Below, in pieces: positions 37,034 through 45,530 of a stretch of DNA of 64,000 bases. A model generated the notes under the pieces. The model ran no database searches and was not told where the DNA came from. It saw only the letters and a program-made list of their open reading frames with translations. A program made the translations under genes and the position numbers. The stretch's first letter is position 1; each line of letters starts with the position of its first letter. This stretch comes from Candidatus Dactylopiibacterium sp. GTDB lineage: Bacteria > Pseudomonadota > Gammaproteobacteria > Burkholderiales > Rhodocyclaceae. The stretch spans positions 58,122 to 122,121 of the forward strand of contig JAVHXQ010000003.1 of the NCBI GenBank assembly GCA_031119555.1, given 5' to 3'.

Positions 37034-38110
37034 TCAGAGCCGGGCGAGGTAGGCCGTGACTTCTTCACGGTCGTGGTAAAGGTGCTTGATGCGCAGCACG
37101 TAGCTGTCGCCATGCAGCTTGAAGCGCGCGTCGATGACCTGGCGGCACCGCTTGAGCTCGTCGAAACGCTTCTTCATGGGCAACTTGAGGTTGAAGATGC
37201 ACCGCCTGGCCTTGCCGGAGGCGATCCAGTCGGAGACCAACTGGGCGATGCGCGCGGGCTGCTCGACCATGTCGCACACCAGCCACTCCACCTGCTTGCG
37301 CGGCGCGCGCCACGAGAAGCCGTCGGCCCGCACGTGCTCGACCATGCCCGTCGCCATGAGCGAATCGGCCAGCGGACCGTTGTCCACGGCGAATACATGC
37401 ATGCCGCGCTCGGCGAACTGGAAACTCCAGCCCCCCGGTGCCGCGCCCAGGTCAACGGCGAAGAGGCCGGCCTTGAGGCTCTGGTTGCGCTCGGTCTCGG
37501 TCATGAGCGCATCGAAGGCCTCGGCGAGCTTGAGCGTGGACCGGCTCGGCGCATTGCGGGGCATGCGCAGGCGCGCGATGCCCATGTTCCAGGCGGAGGC
37601 GTCGCCGGGGCGGGACAGGCCGAGATCGACCTGGCTGGAATCCTTGAAGAAAAGGTGCAGCGTGGGCAGGTCGTCCTTGTTGGCGCGCAGGATGCGGCGT
37701 GCCGTGAGCGCGCGTTCGATGTGCGGGATGAAGCGCTTGAGGAAGCCCGAGAGGGTCTTGGCCTCGTTGGTATCGGCCGTCTCCGCCTCGATGCGGCCGA
37801 TCTGCATGTCGAGCGCCGAAATGGCCTCCACGAGCGGCGTGGCGCGGTCCTCGGGCGGCATCTCGGCGACGCGATCCACCCACACGCTGCGCTGGCGCGC
37901 GAACACGAAGGCGGAAAAGGGCGTCGCCTCGAGGACGAGCTTCCAGTCGAAGAGTTCGTCGAAGACGAAATGCACGCTGCCTGCGTTCGGCGCGGTGCGC
38001 GCGCGGCCCGGCAGGCCCGCGTGGCGCGCGAGGGATTCGGCCTCGGCGGCACATTCCTTTTCGAAGCCGGGGCGGCACAGCAGGATCAGGCCTTTGGCGG
38101 TAGGAGACAT
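37034..38110 (-). CDS. rlmM: 23S rRNA 2'-O-methyltransferase RlmM
   Basis: RlmM (358 residues) 2'-O-methylates C2498 of 23S rRNA with S-adenosylmethionine. A THUMP-like N-terminal region precedes the Rossmann domain, whose SAM loop is VDLGAAPGGWSFQF at about 222-235. WLVCDMVEQP and IFNLKLPMKKRF supply catalytic-motif residues typical of the RrmJ fold. ATG 38110 was chosen because family members begin near it (SPTAKGLILLCRPGFEKEC); an in-frame start 63 bases earlier adds unrelated residues. Confidence 0.95.
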   Translation of the reverse strand: MSPTAKGLILLCRPGFEKECAAEAESLARHAGLPGRARTAPNAGSVHFVFDELFDWKLVLEATPFSAFVFARQRSVWVDRVAEMPPEDRATPLVEAISALDMQIGRIEAETADTNEAKTLSGFLKRFIPHIERALTARRILRANKDDLPTLHLFFKDSSQVDLGLSRPGDASAWNMGIARLRMPRNAPSRSTLKLAEAFDALMTETERNQSLKAGLFAVDLGAAPGGWSFQFAERGMHVFAVDNGPLADSLMATGMVEHVRADGFSWRAPRKQVEWLVCDMVEQPARIAQLVSDWIASGKARRCIFNLKLPMKKRFDELKRCRQVIDARFKLHGDSYVLRIKHLYHDREEVTAYLARL

Positions 38111-38236
38111 CGTTCTGGGGTCGGTTTTGGGCAGCCCGGATGGTAGCCCATTGAGGGGCGGGCGCCGGCGCAATCTGCATCCGGCTTGCGCCGGCTCAGG
38201 ACGGGCCGGCGTGGCGGGCGGGAGGTGGCCGGTCGG

Positions 38237-38629
38237 TCAGGACTCTTCGCCTTCGGCGGCGCGCGCGCGGCGGCGGTTCAGGCGGGTCTGGCCCGGCGAG
38301 CTGCGATCGCTGTCGGCGGCCTGCGCGGTGTCGGGGGCGCTCGCGGCGGCGGCCGGGGTTTGCGGCGTGAGCTCGGGGCGGACCACTTCGATGCGCTTCT
38401 CGGTCATGTAGTCGTTCATCTCGCGCCAGCCGGCGAAGATGGCGGACTTGGCGGCGCTCGCGTTCATCGTGTAGCAGTCTTCGAGCGCACGGCCGGCATA
38501 GCGGCAGGCGGCGCCGATGGCCTTGGCCTCGGCTTCCCTCGCGGCCGATTCGGCGGCGCGGTCGGGCAGGCCGAGGCGGTCGCAGCCAGCAAGCAGGAGG
38601 AAGGGCACGAGGAACAGAAGACGGTTCAT
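38237..38629 (-). CDS. Hypothetical lipoprotein
   Basis: A 130-residue protein with a clear lipoprotein signal, LLLAGC, lipidated at Cys16. Two more cysteines at about 42 and 52 (ACRYAGRALEDCYTM) could form a disulfide. The last 45 residues are low-complexity and rich in Ala, Pro and Arg. I do not recognise the family. It is 127 bases from rlmM on the same strand. Confidence 0.72.
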   Translation of the reverse strand: MNRLLFLVPFLLLAGCDRLGLPDRAAESAAREAEAKAIGAACRYAGRALEDCYTMNASAAKSAIFAGWREMNDYMTEKRIEVVRPELTPQTPAAAASAPDTAQAADSDRSSPGQTRLNRRRARAAEGEES

Positions 38630-38749
38630 GGCGTCGGCGTGGTGCGTTGTCTGACTGAGGTCTACGGCAGCAGGTGGGCCGACTTGAACCGGGCATCGGC
38701 GCCTTGCGCCCTTTTTCGGCGCGGGCTGCCTATCGCGGGCGGGGGCTCC

Positions 38750-38755
38750 TATAAT
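38750..38755 (+). promoter_or_regulatory. -10 element of the UgpB-like gene
   Basis: TATAAT is a perfect -10 hexamer 34 bases before the ATG. No good -35 is seen at 17 bases (only TGCCTA), so activation may be needed. Confidence 0.4.
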
Positions 38756-38788
38756 TCCGCCGTTGCGTTTTCAGCGCCTGGAGTTTTC

Positions 38789-40162
38789 ATGTACCCGTCG
38801 TTCCAGAAGGGCTGCCGCAAGCGGCTTCTTCCCCTGCTTGCAGCGCTTGCCGCCGCATCCGTCCTGCCCGCCCTGGCGGCACCGCCCGCCTCCAAGAAAT
38901 CCGGAACGCCCGCTGCGCCGGCACGCGCGGCCCAGCCCGTCGAGATCGAACTGAGTCATGCGCTGGGCGCCGACAAGGGCGCGCAGCTGCAGCATCTCGT
39001 CGAACAGTTCAACAAGGCCAATCCGTCGATCCGCGTGACGCTCAGCGAGCGGAACTGGAGCCTGGGCGCGCAGCCGCTCATGAGTATCGTGGCGGAGAGC
39101 GACGAAGCGAATTTCCTGGCGAGCGGCAAGCGTTTCAAGCCGCTGTGGCAGGTCATGAAGGATGCACGTGAGCCGCTCGCCATCGTCAAGACCGCCAGCG
39201 CGCCCATGATGGTGCCCTCGGTGCTCGATGCGGCGGGGCGGCTGCAGGCCCTGCCGGTCGCGCTGTCCACGCCCGTGGTGTTCTACAACCGCGAGGCGCT
39301 GGAGGCGGCCGGCGTGAGTGCCGCGCAGGTTCCCGCGCACTGGAACGGCTGGCAGGAGGTGCTCGGCAAGCTGCGCGCGGCGGGCCAGAGCTGCCCGATG
39401 ACGGTCAGCGAAGCCGTGCCGACGCTGCTCGAGAACGCCAGCGCGTGGAACAACCAGGCCTTCGTGACGGGCGGCAAGCAGGAGCAGATCGCGGTCAATG
39501 GCCTGATCCAGGTGAAGCATCTGGCCAAGATGAATACCTGGTACAAGGCGCAGTATCTGCGCTACTTCGGCCGTGCCGACGAAGGCGAGGCGAAGTTCGC
39601 GCAAGGCGAATGCGCGGTGCTGCTGGCGCCTTCGGACGCCTGGCCCACGTTGCGCCGTGGTGCCGGCTTCACGGTCGGCGTGGCGAGCTACCCTTATCAC
39701 GACGACGCTTACGGCGCGCCGCAGAACACCTGGGCCGACGGCCCCGCGCTGTGGGTGGCGGCGGGGCGCCCCGCTGCGGAGTACAAGGCCGCGGCGCGGT
39801 TCATCCGGTTCTGGCTGACGCCCGAGAATCAGGTCGAGTGGCAAGTGAAGGCGGGCTACCTGCCGCTCGGGCCGGCCGGTCTGCTCGTCACGCAGACGAG
39901 CCGTCTCCTCAGCGAGGAACTGGCCGCCCTGCGTCTCGCGCTTGCGCAACTGACGCACAAGCCGGTGACCGCTTCGTCGTATGCCACGGCCTTCGGCCAT
40001 CGGCCCGGCGTGCGGCGCGTGCTGGCCGAGGAGATGGAAGCCGTGTTCGCCGACCAGAAGCCGCCCAAGCAGGGGCTGGACGATGCCGTGCAGCGCATCC
40101 GCGCCGGCGAGCAGGGATGCTGCCGGCCGCTCGCGGCCATGCCGCCCGGCCGCGCCAACTGA
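38789..40162 (+). CDS. Orphan ABC substrate-binding protein (UgpB-like)
   Basis: A 457-residue periplasmic binding protein of the family 1 (sugar or glycerol-3-phosphate) type. It has a signal peptide cleaved near ALAAPP, then VEIELSHALGADKGAQLQHL and FNKANPSIRV, typical of the UgpB/MalE fold. WNGWQEVLGKLRAAG and a C-terminal WADGPALWVAA stretch support UgpB. No permease or ATPase gene adjoins it, so it either works with components elsewhere or is a remnant. A terminator follows at 40183. Confidence 0.85.
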   Translation: MYPSFQKGCRKRLLPLLAALAAASVLPALAAPPASKKSGTPAAPARAAQPVEIELSHALGADKGAQLQHLVEQFNKANPSIRVTLSERNWSLGAQPLMSIVAESDEANFLASGKRFKPLWQVMKDAREPLAIVKTASAPMMVPSVLDAAGRLQALPVALSTPVVFYNREALEAAGVSAAQVPAHWNGWQEVLGKLRAAGQSCPMTVSEAVPTLLENASAWNNQAFVTGGKQEQIAVNGLIQVKHLAKMNTWYKAQYLRYFGRADEGEAKFAQGECAVLLAPSDAWPTLRRGAGFTVGVASYPYHDDAYGAPQNTWADGPALWVAAGRPAAEYKAAARFIRFWLTPENQVEWQVKAGYLPLGPAGLLVTQTSRLLSEELAALRLALAQLTHKPVTASSYATAFGHRPGVRRVLAEEMEAVFADQKPPKQGLDDAVQRIRAGEQGCCRPLAAMPPGRAN

Positions 40163-40182
40163 TCCGCGCCCCGCGCCACGTC

Positions 40183-40215
40183 AGCCCGCCCGTCGCAGGA
40201 CCGGCGGGCTTTTTG
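40183..40215 (+). terminator. Rho-independent terminator after the UgpB-like gene
   Basis: AGCCCGCC and GGCGGGCT form an 8-bp stem around a 12-base loop; TTTT and a G/T tail follow. Confidence 0.8.
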
Positions 40216-40536
40216 TTGCCTGCGGGGCCGGTGTCCGGCTCGCGTGCCCGCCAGAAGGAGACCTCCGCGCGCCGCCCCCGCGCGCCGCCCTCACTGGGCG
40301 GGAGCCGGGCGTCGGGTTGCCGCGTCCCTGACGCGATCTGGCCCGCGCGGGCGGGCTGTGGGCGACAAGGCCGCTGAGGCGGGGTGCCTGCCCCATGGTC
40401 GGGGGCCGCGGAAGTTTCCCGCTCGCGCGCCGCCGGCCTTCCGCAAACCCTTGGCCGGTCTGGCGGAAAGGGGCCGGCACGGGCGTGAAACGGTCTGCCG
40501 GAAATGCCCCTCTCCTGTACAGGGATTTGTAAGGGC

Positions 40537-40566
40537 TTGTGAAGAATTGTGAAGACTGGATAAACT
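40537..40566 (+). promoter_or_regulatory. Promoter of the TonB receptor gene
   Basis: -35 TTGTGA (40537-40542), an 18-base spacer, and -10 TAAACT (40561-40566). The direct repeat TTGTGAAGA occurs at 40537 and 40547, ten bases apart. The Fur-like box begins about 14 bases downstream of the -10. Confidence 0.55.
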
Positions 40567-40571
40567 CCGCA

Positions 40572-40599
40572 CGCATTTCAAATGCGAATGATTCTATTT
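40572..40599. promoter_or_regulatory. Fur-like box with overlapping palindrome
   Basis: CGCATTT-C-AAATGCG (40572-40586) is a perfect 7-1-7 palindrome, and GAAT-G-ATTC (40586-40594) overlaps its last base. On the minus strand this region reads like AATAGAATCATTCGCATTT, close to the box upstream of tonB. Both fit iron-responsive Fur sites. Confidence 0.6.
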
Positions 40600-40646
40600 T
40601 GTATGCGAGCGTGCACAGAACGCGCCGCAACCCAACGGGAGCCATC

Positions 40647-42866
40647 ATGACCAGACCCAACGGGCGCGTCTCGCGCCTTGCCGTGGCGGTGAATCTTGCC
40701 GTCGTGTCCCTGGCGTCCAGCCCGCCTGCCTTTGCGCAGGCCGGGGCGGGGCAGGACGCCGCCACACTCGAGCCCGTCCGCGTGACCGCCGACGGCCGCC
40801 CGCCGGAAACCGAGGCCAAGGAAACCTATCAGGCCGTGACCTCCACGATAGGCAAGGGCAAGCAGGCGCTGCGCGACATTCCGCAGTCCGTGACGGTGGT
40901 GACCGAGCGCCTGATCGACGACCGCAATCTGGACACGCTCAAGGACACGCTGCACCAGACATCCGGCGTGACCTTCCTCGCGGCCGAGGGCGGCGAGGAA
41001 GACATCCGGCTGCGTGGCTTCTCGCTGCAATCGACGGGCGACATCTTCAGCGATGGCATGCGCGACCCGGCGATCTACGAGCGCGACACCTTCAACTACG
41101 ACCGCCTCGAAGTGCTGCGGGGCTCGGCCTCCATGCTCTTCGGGCGGGGCTCGACGGGCGGCGCCGTCAATCAGGTCAGCAAGCAGCCATTCATGCTCGA
41201 CCAGCGCGAGGTCGATTTCACGCTCGGAACGGGCGCCTACCGCCGCCTCGAAACCGATCTCAACTTCGTGACCGGGCAGGACGCGGCTTTTCGCCTGGCC
41301 GCGATGAAGACCGCCGCCGACAACAATGGCGCGGGCTCTTCCATCGACAAGGATGGCGCCGCCGGCAGCTATCGCTGGGGCATCGGCGAGCAGAACGAAT
41401 TCCAGGCCAGCCTGTACTACCTGCGCAACCGCAACGGCATCAACTACGGCCTGCCCTGGTACGGTTCCGCGCCCGGCGAGCTGATGCGCGTCGACCCCTC
41501 GGCCTATTACGGGCTGGACAGCGACTACGCCAACAGCGACGTGGTGCATGGCACGTTCTCGCACACGCGCCGGTTCGTGGGCGGGGCCGAACTCAAGACC
41601 AGCCTGCGGGCCGGCAAGTACTCGCGCGATCAGCGCGCCAGCACGATCCGCTTCGCCAACGCCGCCGCGCAGCCGGGCGGGCAGGCCGTGACCCCCGACA
41701 ACTTCGGCGATGCGACGGTGCTCAACCGGGGCACCAACAACAAGACGCAGAAGCTCGACAACCAGATCGTGCAAAGCGACTACACCGGCAAGTTCCGCTG
41801 GTTCGGGCGGGTGAATGCGATCACCACGGGCGTGGATTTCAACCACGAGTTCTTCGAGGCCTACAGCGCGGTCGGCGGGCCAGCCAAGCCGCCGACCACC
41901 GCCGGCAGCGACGAAGGCGGGCCGGCGGTCGATGAGAGCCTGCGCTCGCTGCGCCGCAACCGCGAGTTCGACGCGCTCTCGGGCGGCGTCTACTTCCAGG
42001 ATCTGATCCAGATCACCGACCACTGGAAGCTGCTCGGCGGCCTGCGCTGGGACTACCTCAACGGGGACTACAAGTCGTATGCCACCGCCGATGCCACGCA
42101 GGGCAACATCACGGCCGAGCGGGGGCGCAGCGATTCGCTGTGGAGCAAGCGTTTCGGCGTGCTCTACCAGCCCACGTCGCAAGCCTCGTTCCACGCCTCC
42201 TACGGCACCTCGTTCAACACTTCGGGCGACACTTACCAGTTCGACGCCGCAGGCTCCAACACCGCGCCCGAGAAGAGCCGCAATATCGAGCTGGGCGGCA
42301 AGTTCGACCTCGCGGGCGGGGATCTCTCGCTGCGCACCGCGATCTTCCATTCCACGAAGTACAACGAGCGCAACCGCGACGAGGAAACCGTCAACGCCAC
42401 CAACTACGTCCTCTCCGGCCAGCGCTACGCGAAGGGCTTCGAGGCCGACGTCGCGGGGCGCATCACGCCAGACTGGGAAGCCTACGTGTCCTACACCTGG
42501 ATTCCCGTCGCCAAGGTCAAGAAGGGCTCGCTCGCGGGCGCCGGCGAAACCGTGGGCCAGCGGCCCGGCCTGATCCCCAAGCACCAGGCCACGCTGTGGA
42601 ACACCTACAAGCACGGTTCCGACTGGCGTTTCGGCCTGGGTCTGAATGGCCGGACCAAGATGGCGCCGCAGCAGGTGAATACCTACAAGGTCGACGGCTA
42701 TCTCACGGTGGACGCGATGATCGAGTACCAGCTCACGCGCGAACTTGCCTTCAAGCTCAACGCCACCAACCTCACCAACAAGCTCTACGCCGACAGCCTG
42801 TACCGGGGGCACTGGATTCCCGGCCCCGGCCGCAGCTTCCAGCTCACGGCCGCCTACAAGTTCTGA
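40647..42866 (+). CDS. TonB-dependent siderophore receptor (Fiu-like)
   Basis: A 739-residue outer-membrane receptor. A signal peptide ends near FAQAG. The plug domain contains KGKQALRDIPQSVTVVTERL (about 70-90) and RLRGFS-type features. It carries DIFSDGMRDPAIYERDTFN and VLRGSASMLFGRGSTGGAVN, stretches shared with the catecholate receptor Fiu. The barrel ends in a C-terminal aromatic residue (YKF). It should import ferric catecholate siderophores using TonB-ExbB-ExbD energy. The ligand is inferred from similarity only. A Fur-like box precedes it. Confidence 0.93.
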   Translation: MTRPNGRVSRLAVAVNLAVVSLASSPPAFAQAGAGQDAATLEPVRVTADGRPPETEAKETYQAVTSTIGKGKQALRDIPQSVTVVTERLIDDRNLDTLKDTLHQTSGVTFLAAEGGEEDIRLRGFSLQSTGDIFSDGMRDPAIYERDTFNYDRLEVLRGSASMLFGRGSTGGAVNQVSKQPFMLDQREVDFTLGTGAYRRLETDLNFVTGQDAAFRLAAMKTAADNNGAGSSIDKDGAAGSYRWGIGEQNEFQASLYYLRNRNGINYGLPWYGSAPGELMRVDPSAYYGLDSDYANSDVVHGTFSHTRRFVGGAELKTSLRAGKYSRDQRASTIRFANAAAQPGGQAVTPDNFGDATVLNRGTNNKTQKLDNQIVQSDYTGKFRWFGRVNAITTGVDFNHEFFEAYSAVGGPAKPPTTAGSDEGGPAVDESLRSLRRNREFDALSGGVYFQDLIQITDHWKLLGGLRWDYLNGDYKSYATADATQGNITAERGRSDSLWSKRFGVLYQPTSQASFHASYGTSFNTSGDTYQFDAAGSNTAPEKSRNIELGGKFDLAGGDLSLRTAIFHSTKYNERNRDEETVNATNYVLSGQRYAKGFEADVAGRITPDWEAYVSYTWIPVAKVKKGSLAGAGETVGQRPGLIPKHQATLWNTYKHGSDWRFGLGLNGRTKMAPQQVNTYKVDGYLTVDAMIEYQLTRELAFKLNATNLTNKLYADSLYRGHWIPGPGRSFQLTAAYKF

Positions 42867-42939
42867 GCGCCCGCCGCGCCGCGCGTCCGCCCCGGCGGGC
42901 GCGCGGCACGCGGCCGGCAGGGAACAGGAGAACGGTGCG

Positions 42940-44088
42940 ATGACCCTCCGGACGACGGACAGAAGACAATTCCTGCGCGGGCTTTCCGCGCTTTCCGCCC
43001 TGGCGCTGCTCCCCGCCGCGCAGGCCGCCGCGCCTCCCACGGTGCTGGCGGCGGCCTGGCTCGCGGGCGGCGATCTGCCGGCGCCGCTGGCGCAGGGGGC
43101 AGGGCATTACGTGGGCACACTGCGCATCGACTGGAGTGCCCGCCAGATCCACATGCTGGGCGCCATCCCGGTGCCGCACCGGCCCCACGGCATCGTTGCC
43201 ATGCCGGGCGGTGAAGGCTTTTACGCGGTGGCCTTCCGGCATGGGCGCTGGCTGCTCGCGGCCGATGCGCGGGGCCGCGAGCTGCGACGTGTGGACCTCG
43301 CCAGCGAGCCGGGCGGGCGGACTTTCAACGGCCACGTCGAGTTGAGTCCAGACGGCCAGTGGCTGTTCACGACGGAGGTCGTGCCCGCTACCGGCGAAGG
43401 CTGGATCAGCGTGCGCAGCGCCCGCACGCTGGCGCGCGTGGCGCAACTGCGCAGCGGCGGCGTCGAACCGCACCAGCTGCTGCTCGATGACGAGGGCATG
43501 ATGCTGGTGGCCAACGGCGGCCTGCGCTGGACGCGCGACGACCAGAAGATCGGCGTCGAGCACATGGATTCCTCGCTTGCGCGTGTGAATCCCGAGAACG
43601 GCGCACTGCTCGGCCAGTGGCGCCTGCGTGATGCGCGCCTGTCCCTGCGCCATCTCGCGTGGAACATGCAGCCCTCCGGGCGCCGCGTGCTCGGCATCGC
43701 CCTGCAGGGAAACCACGATGCCCCCGAACAGCGCCGGGCCGCGCCCGCGCTGGCGCTGTGGGACGGCCAGGCGCTCGACATACCCAGCCAGTCGCCGCTG
43801 GGGCTGGGGTACATCGGCGACATCGCGCCCGGCCCCGGCGGCGGGTTCCTCATGAGCGCGGAGATTCACGACCGCGTGGTGTTCTGGCATCCGGGCGAGG
43901 CGGAAAAACTCTTCCTGATCGCCGACATGTCGCGCGCCGCCGCGCTGGCGCCCTCGGGCGCGGAGCGCAGCCTGTTCATCGGGGGCGAGAAAGGCGTGGC
44001 GCGCTGGGAACTCAACCGCCCGGCGGCGCCGCTGCCGTGGCCCTTTCCGATCGCGCCGGACCACCACTGGGCCGTGCTGGAAGGCTGA
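42940..44088 (+). CDS. Tat-exported DUF1513 protein
   Basis: A 382-residue protein with a twin-arginine signal (DRRQFLRGLSALSAL; Arg8-Arg9). The mature part is beta-propeller-like, with FNGHVELSPDGQWLFTTE and GVEPHQLLLDDEGMM as family stretches of DUF1513. DUF1513 genes commonly sit in iron-uptake clusters with imelysin and peroxidase-like proteins. Here the gene stands 73 bases after a siderophore receptor instead. GGAACAGGAG precedes the ATG. A role in iron handling is inferred from context. Confidence 0.87.
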   Translation: MTLRTTDRRQFLRGLSALSALALLPAAQAAAPPTVLAAAWLAGGDLPAPLAQGAGHYVGTLRIDWSARQIHMLGAIPVPHRPHGIVAMPGGEGFYAVAFRHGRWLLAADARGRELRRVDLASEPGGRTFNGHVELSPDGQWLFTTEVVPATGEGWISVRSARTLARVAQLRSGGVEPHQLLLDDEGMMLVANGGLRWTRDDQKIGVEHMDSSLARVNPENGALLGQWRLRDARLSLRHLAWNMQPSGRRVLGIALQGNHDAPEQRRAAPALALWDGQALDIPSQSPLGLGYIGDIAPGPGGGFLMSAEIHDRVVFWHPGEAEKLFLIADMSRAAALAPSGAERSLFIGGEKGVARWELNRPAAPLPWPFPIAPDHHWAVLEG

Positions 44089-44181
44089 AGCCGCCGCCGC
44101 GTGTCAGACCGCGCGGCGGTGGGCAGGGGGAACGCGTGGCCGCCCCTGCGCCCGCCCCCGCCGTGCGTCGTCCGCGCCGCG

Positions 44182-44868
44182 TCAGGGCCTGGCGGGGTGC
44201 AGCACGCCGCCCAGGAACGCGTCGACGCGCTCCGCGATGAGCGCCTCGAGGTCGTCCGGCATGGGCAGCTGATAAACCCACTTGCGCACGCCCATGTAGA
44301 AGAAGCTGGCGTGAAAGCCCCACAGGATCTCCGTCTCCAGCATGATCTGGCGTGCGTCGGGCGGCGCGTCCGCGTGGTTCTCGTGGCGCAGTTCGGCGTT
44401 GATCACCGAGAAGACATCCTTGTGCAGCATGGCCAGATAGCGCTGGTTGAGCGCGGGGTCCTGCAGGCCGGCATACAGGAAGATGCGGACCCACTCGTTG
44501 TGCAGGATGGCCTGCGTGTAATCGGTCAGGTAGTGGATGAGGCGCTGACGGAAGGGCTGGCGCCGGTCGGCCAGCCACTGCGCCCATTCCGGCCTCCAGC
44601 GGCTGAAGAAGACGCGCTCGTAGACCTTTTCGATCAGCATCTGCTTGCTGGGGAAATAGCGGTAGAGCAGGGGCTGCGTGATCTGCAGTCCGCTCGCCAG
44701 CTCGCGCGTGGTCAGGGCGAAGCCCTTCTGCGCGAACAGCTCGACCGCGCGGTCGATGATCTGCTCCTGGCGATCCTGCCCCGCCAGATGCTGGCGTCGT
44801 TGCGGGGATTTCACCGTACCCCGGCCGGTTCTCTGTGCGCCGCTCACCTCAGGGAAATCCTTACTCAC
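44182..44868 (-). CDS. TetR-family regulator of the 45075-48246 operon
   Basis: A 228-residue TetR regulator. The HTH is at about 36-80, with TTRELASGLQITQPLLYRYF. A longer, unique N-terminus of about 35 residues precedes it. The start is GTG 44868; GTG 44847 with AAGGA ten bases upstream is an alternative. It diverges from the VOC gene, and two palindromes lie 24-53 bases before its start, so auto-control and control of the operon are likely. The ligand is unknown. Confidence 0.88.
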   Translation of the reverse strand: MSKDFPEVSGAQRTGRGTVKSPQRRQHLAGQDRQEQIIDRAVELFAQKGFALTTRELASGLQITQPLLYRYFPSKQMLIEKVYERVFFSRWRPEWAQWLADRRQPFRQRLIHYLTDYTQAILHNEWVRIFLYAGLQDPALNQRYLAMLHKDVFSVINAELRHENHADAPPDARQIMLETEILWGFHASFFYMGVRKWVYQLPMPDDLEALIAERVDAFLGGVLHPARP

Positions 44869-44891
44869 GGAAGATTTACTTCAAAAATGAT

Positions 44892-44921
44892 CGCATGATA
44901 ATTTTGATTATCGTTCGATAA
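44892..44921. promoter_or_regulatory. Overlapping palindromes, probable TetR operator
   Basis: CGNANGATAAT-TTTG-ATTATCNTNCG (44892-44917; core GATAAT/ATTATC) is followed by the overlapping perfect palindrome TTATCG-TT-CGATAA (44908-44921). They lie close to the regulator start and about 150 bases before the VOC gene. Confidence 0.65.
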
Positions 44922-45074
44922 ATTCAGAGATGAGCAGGTCGGGCCGTATTCGTGTGCCGTCGTTTCACGCCGCGCTGCTTCCGCTCTGGCGGAGGTTGTC
45001 CCGGCGCGATTAGGCCGGTGCGGGGCAAGACCATGCTTGCTTGCAGTCCATCCCATGCCAACAGGAGACACCCA

Positions 45075-45530
45075 ATGCAAATCACTGGTCTGGATCATTT
45101 CACGATCCGCACTTCCGACGTCGAGGCCACCGCGGCCTTCTATACCAACGCCGTGGGTCTGGAGCCCGGCTTCCGGCCGCCCTTCCGCTTTCCCGGTCAC
45201 TGGCTGTACGCCGGCGGGCGGCCCATCCTGCACATCGTTGCCCGCACCGGGCAGGACGCCGCCGCCGAGGCCTATCTCGGCCTGCGCGAGGACAAGCCCG
45301 GCTCGGGGCGGCTCGATCACGTCTCGCTGCGCGGCACCAACCTCGCCGCGCAGCAGGAACACCTCCTGGCGGCGGGGTATGTCTTCAGGGAGCGCATCGT
45401 GCCGGAGGTCGGCGAACACCAGCTGTTCCTTGAAGATCCCAATGGCATCACGATCGAGCTGATCTTTCCCTGCTCTCCCCAAGACCGCATCGTCGGCACC
45501 CCGATGCCGAGCCTGGAGATCGGATCATGA
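45075..45530 (+). CDS. VOC-family (glyoxalase/dioxygenase) protein
   Basis: A 151-residue protein of the vicinal-oxygen-chelate superfamily. Candidate metal ligands are in the usual positions: His8 (GLDHFT), His82 (RLDHVS), Glu129 (ITIELIF), with His53 where glyoxalase I has a Glu. FLEDPNGITIELIF is the family hallmark. It may be a glyoxalase, dioxygenase or isomerase; which cannot be told. It is the first gene of a four-gene operon and overlaps the next by ATGA. Confidence 0.9.
   Translation: MQITGLDHFTIRTSDVEATAAFYTNAVGLEPGFRPPFRFPGHWLYAGGRPILHIVARTGQDAAAEAYLGLREDKPGSGRLDHVSLRGTNLAAQQEHLLAAGYVFRERIVPEVGEHQLFLEDPNGITIELIFPCSPQDRIVGTPMPSLEIGS

Larger units (their letters stand above)
40163..40646. 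other. 484-base gap before the TonB receptor gene
   Basis: The first part has the UgpB-like gene terminator (40183-40215). The middle is very GC-rich with nothing I recognise. The last 120 bases are AT-richer and hold tandem TTGTGAAGA repeats, a promoter, a palindrome and a Fur-like box. Confidence 0.55.
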
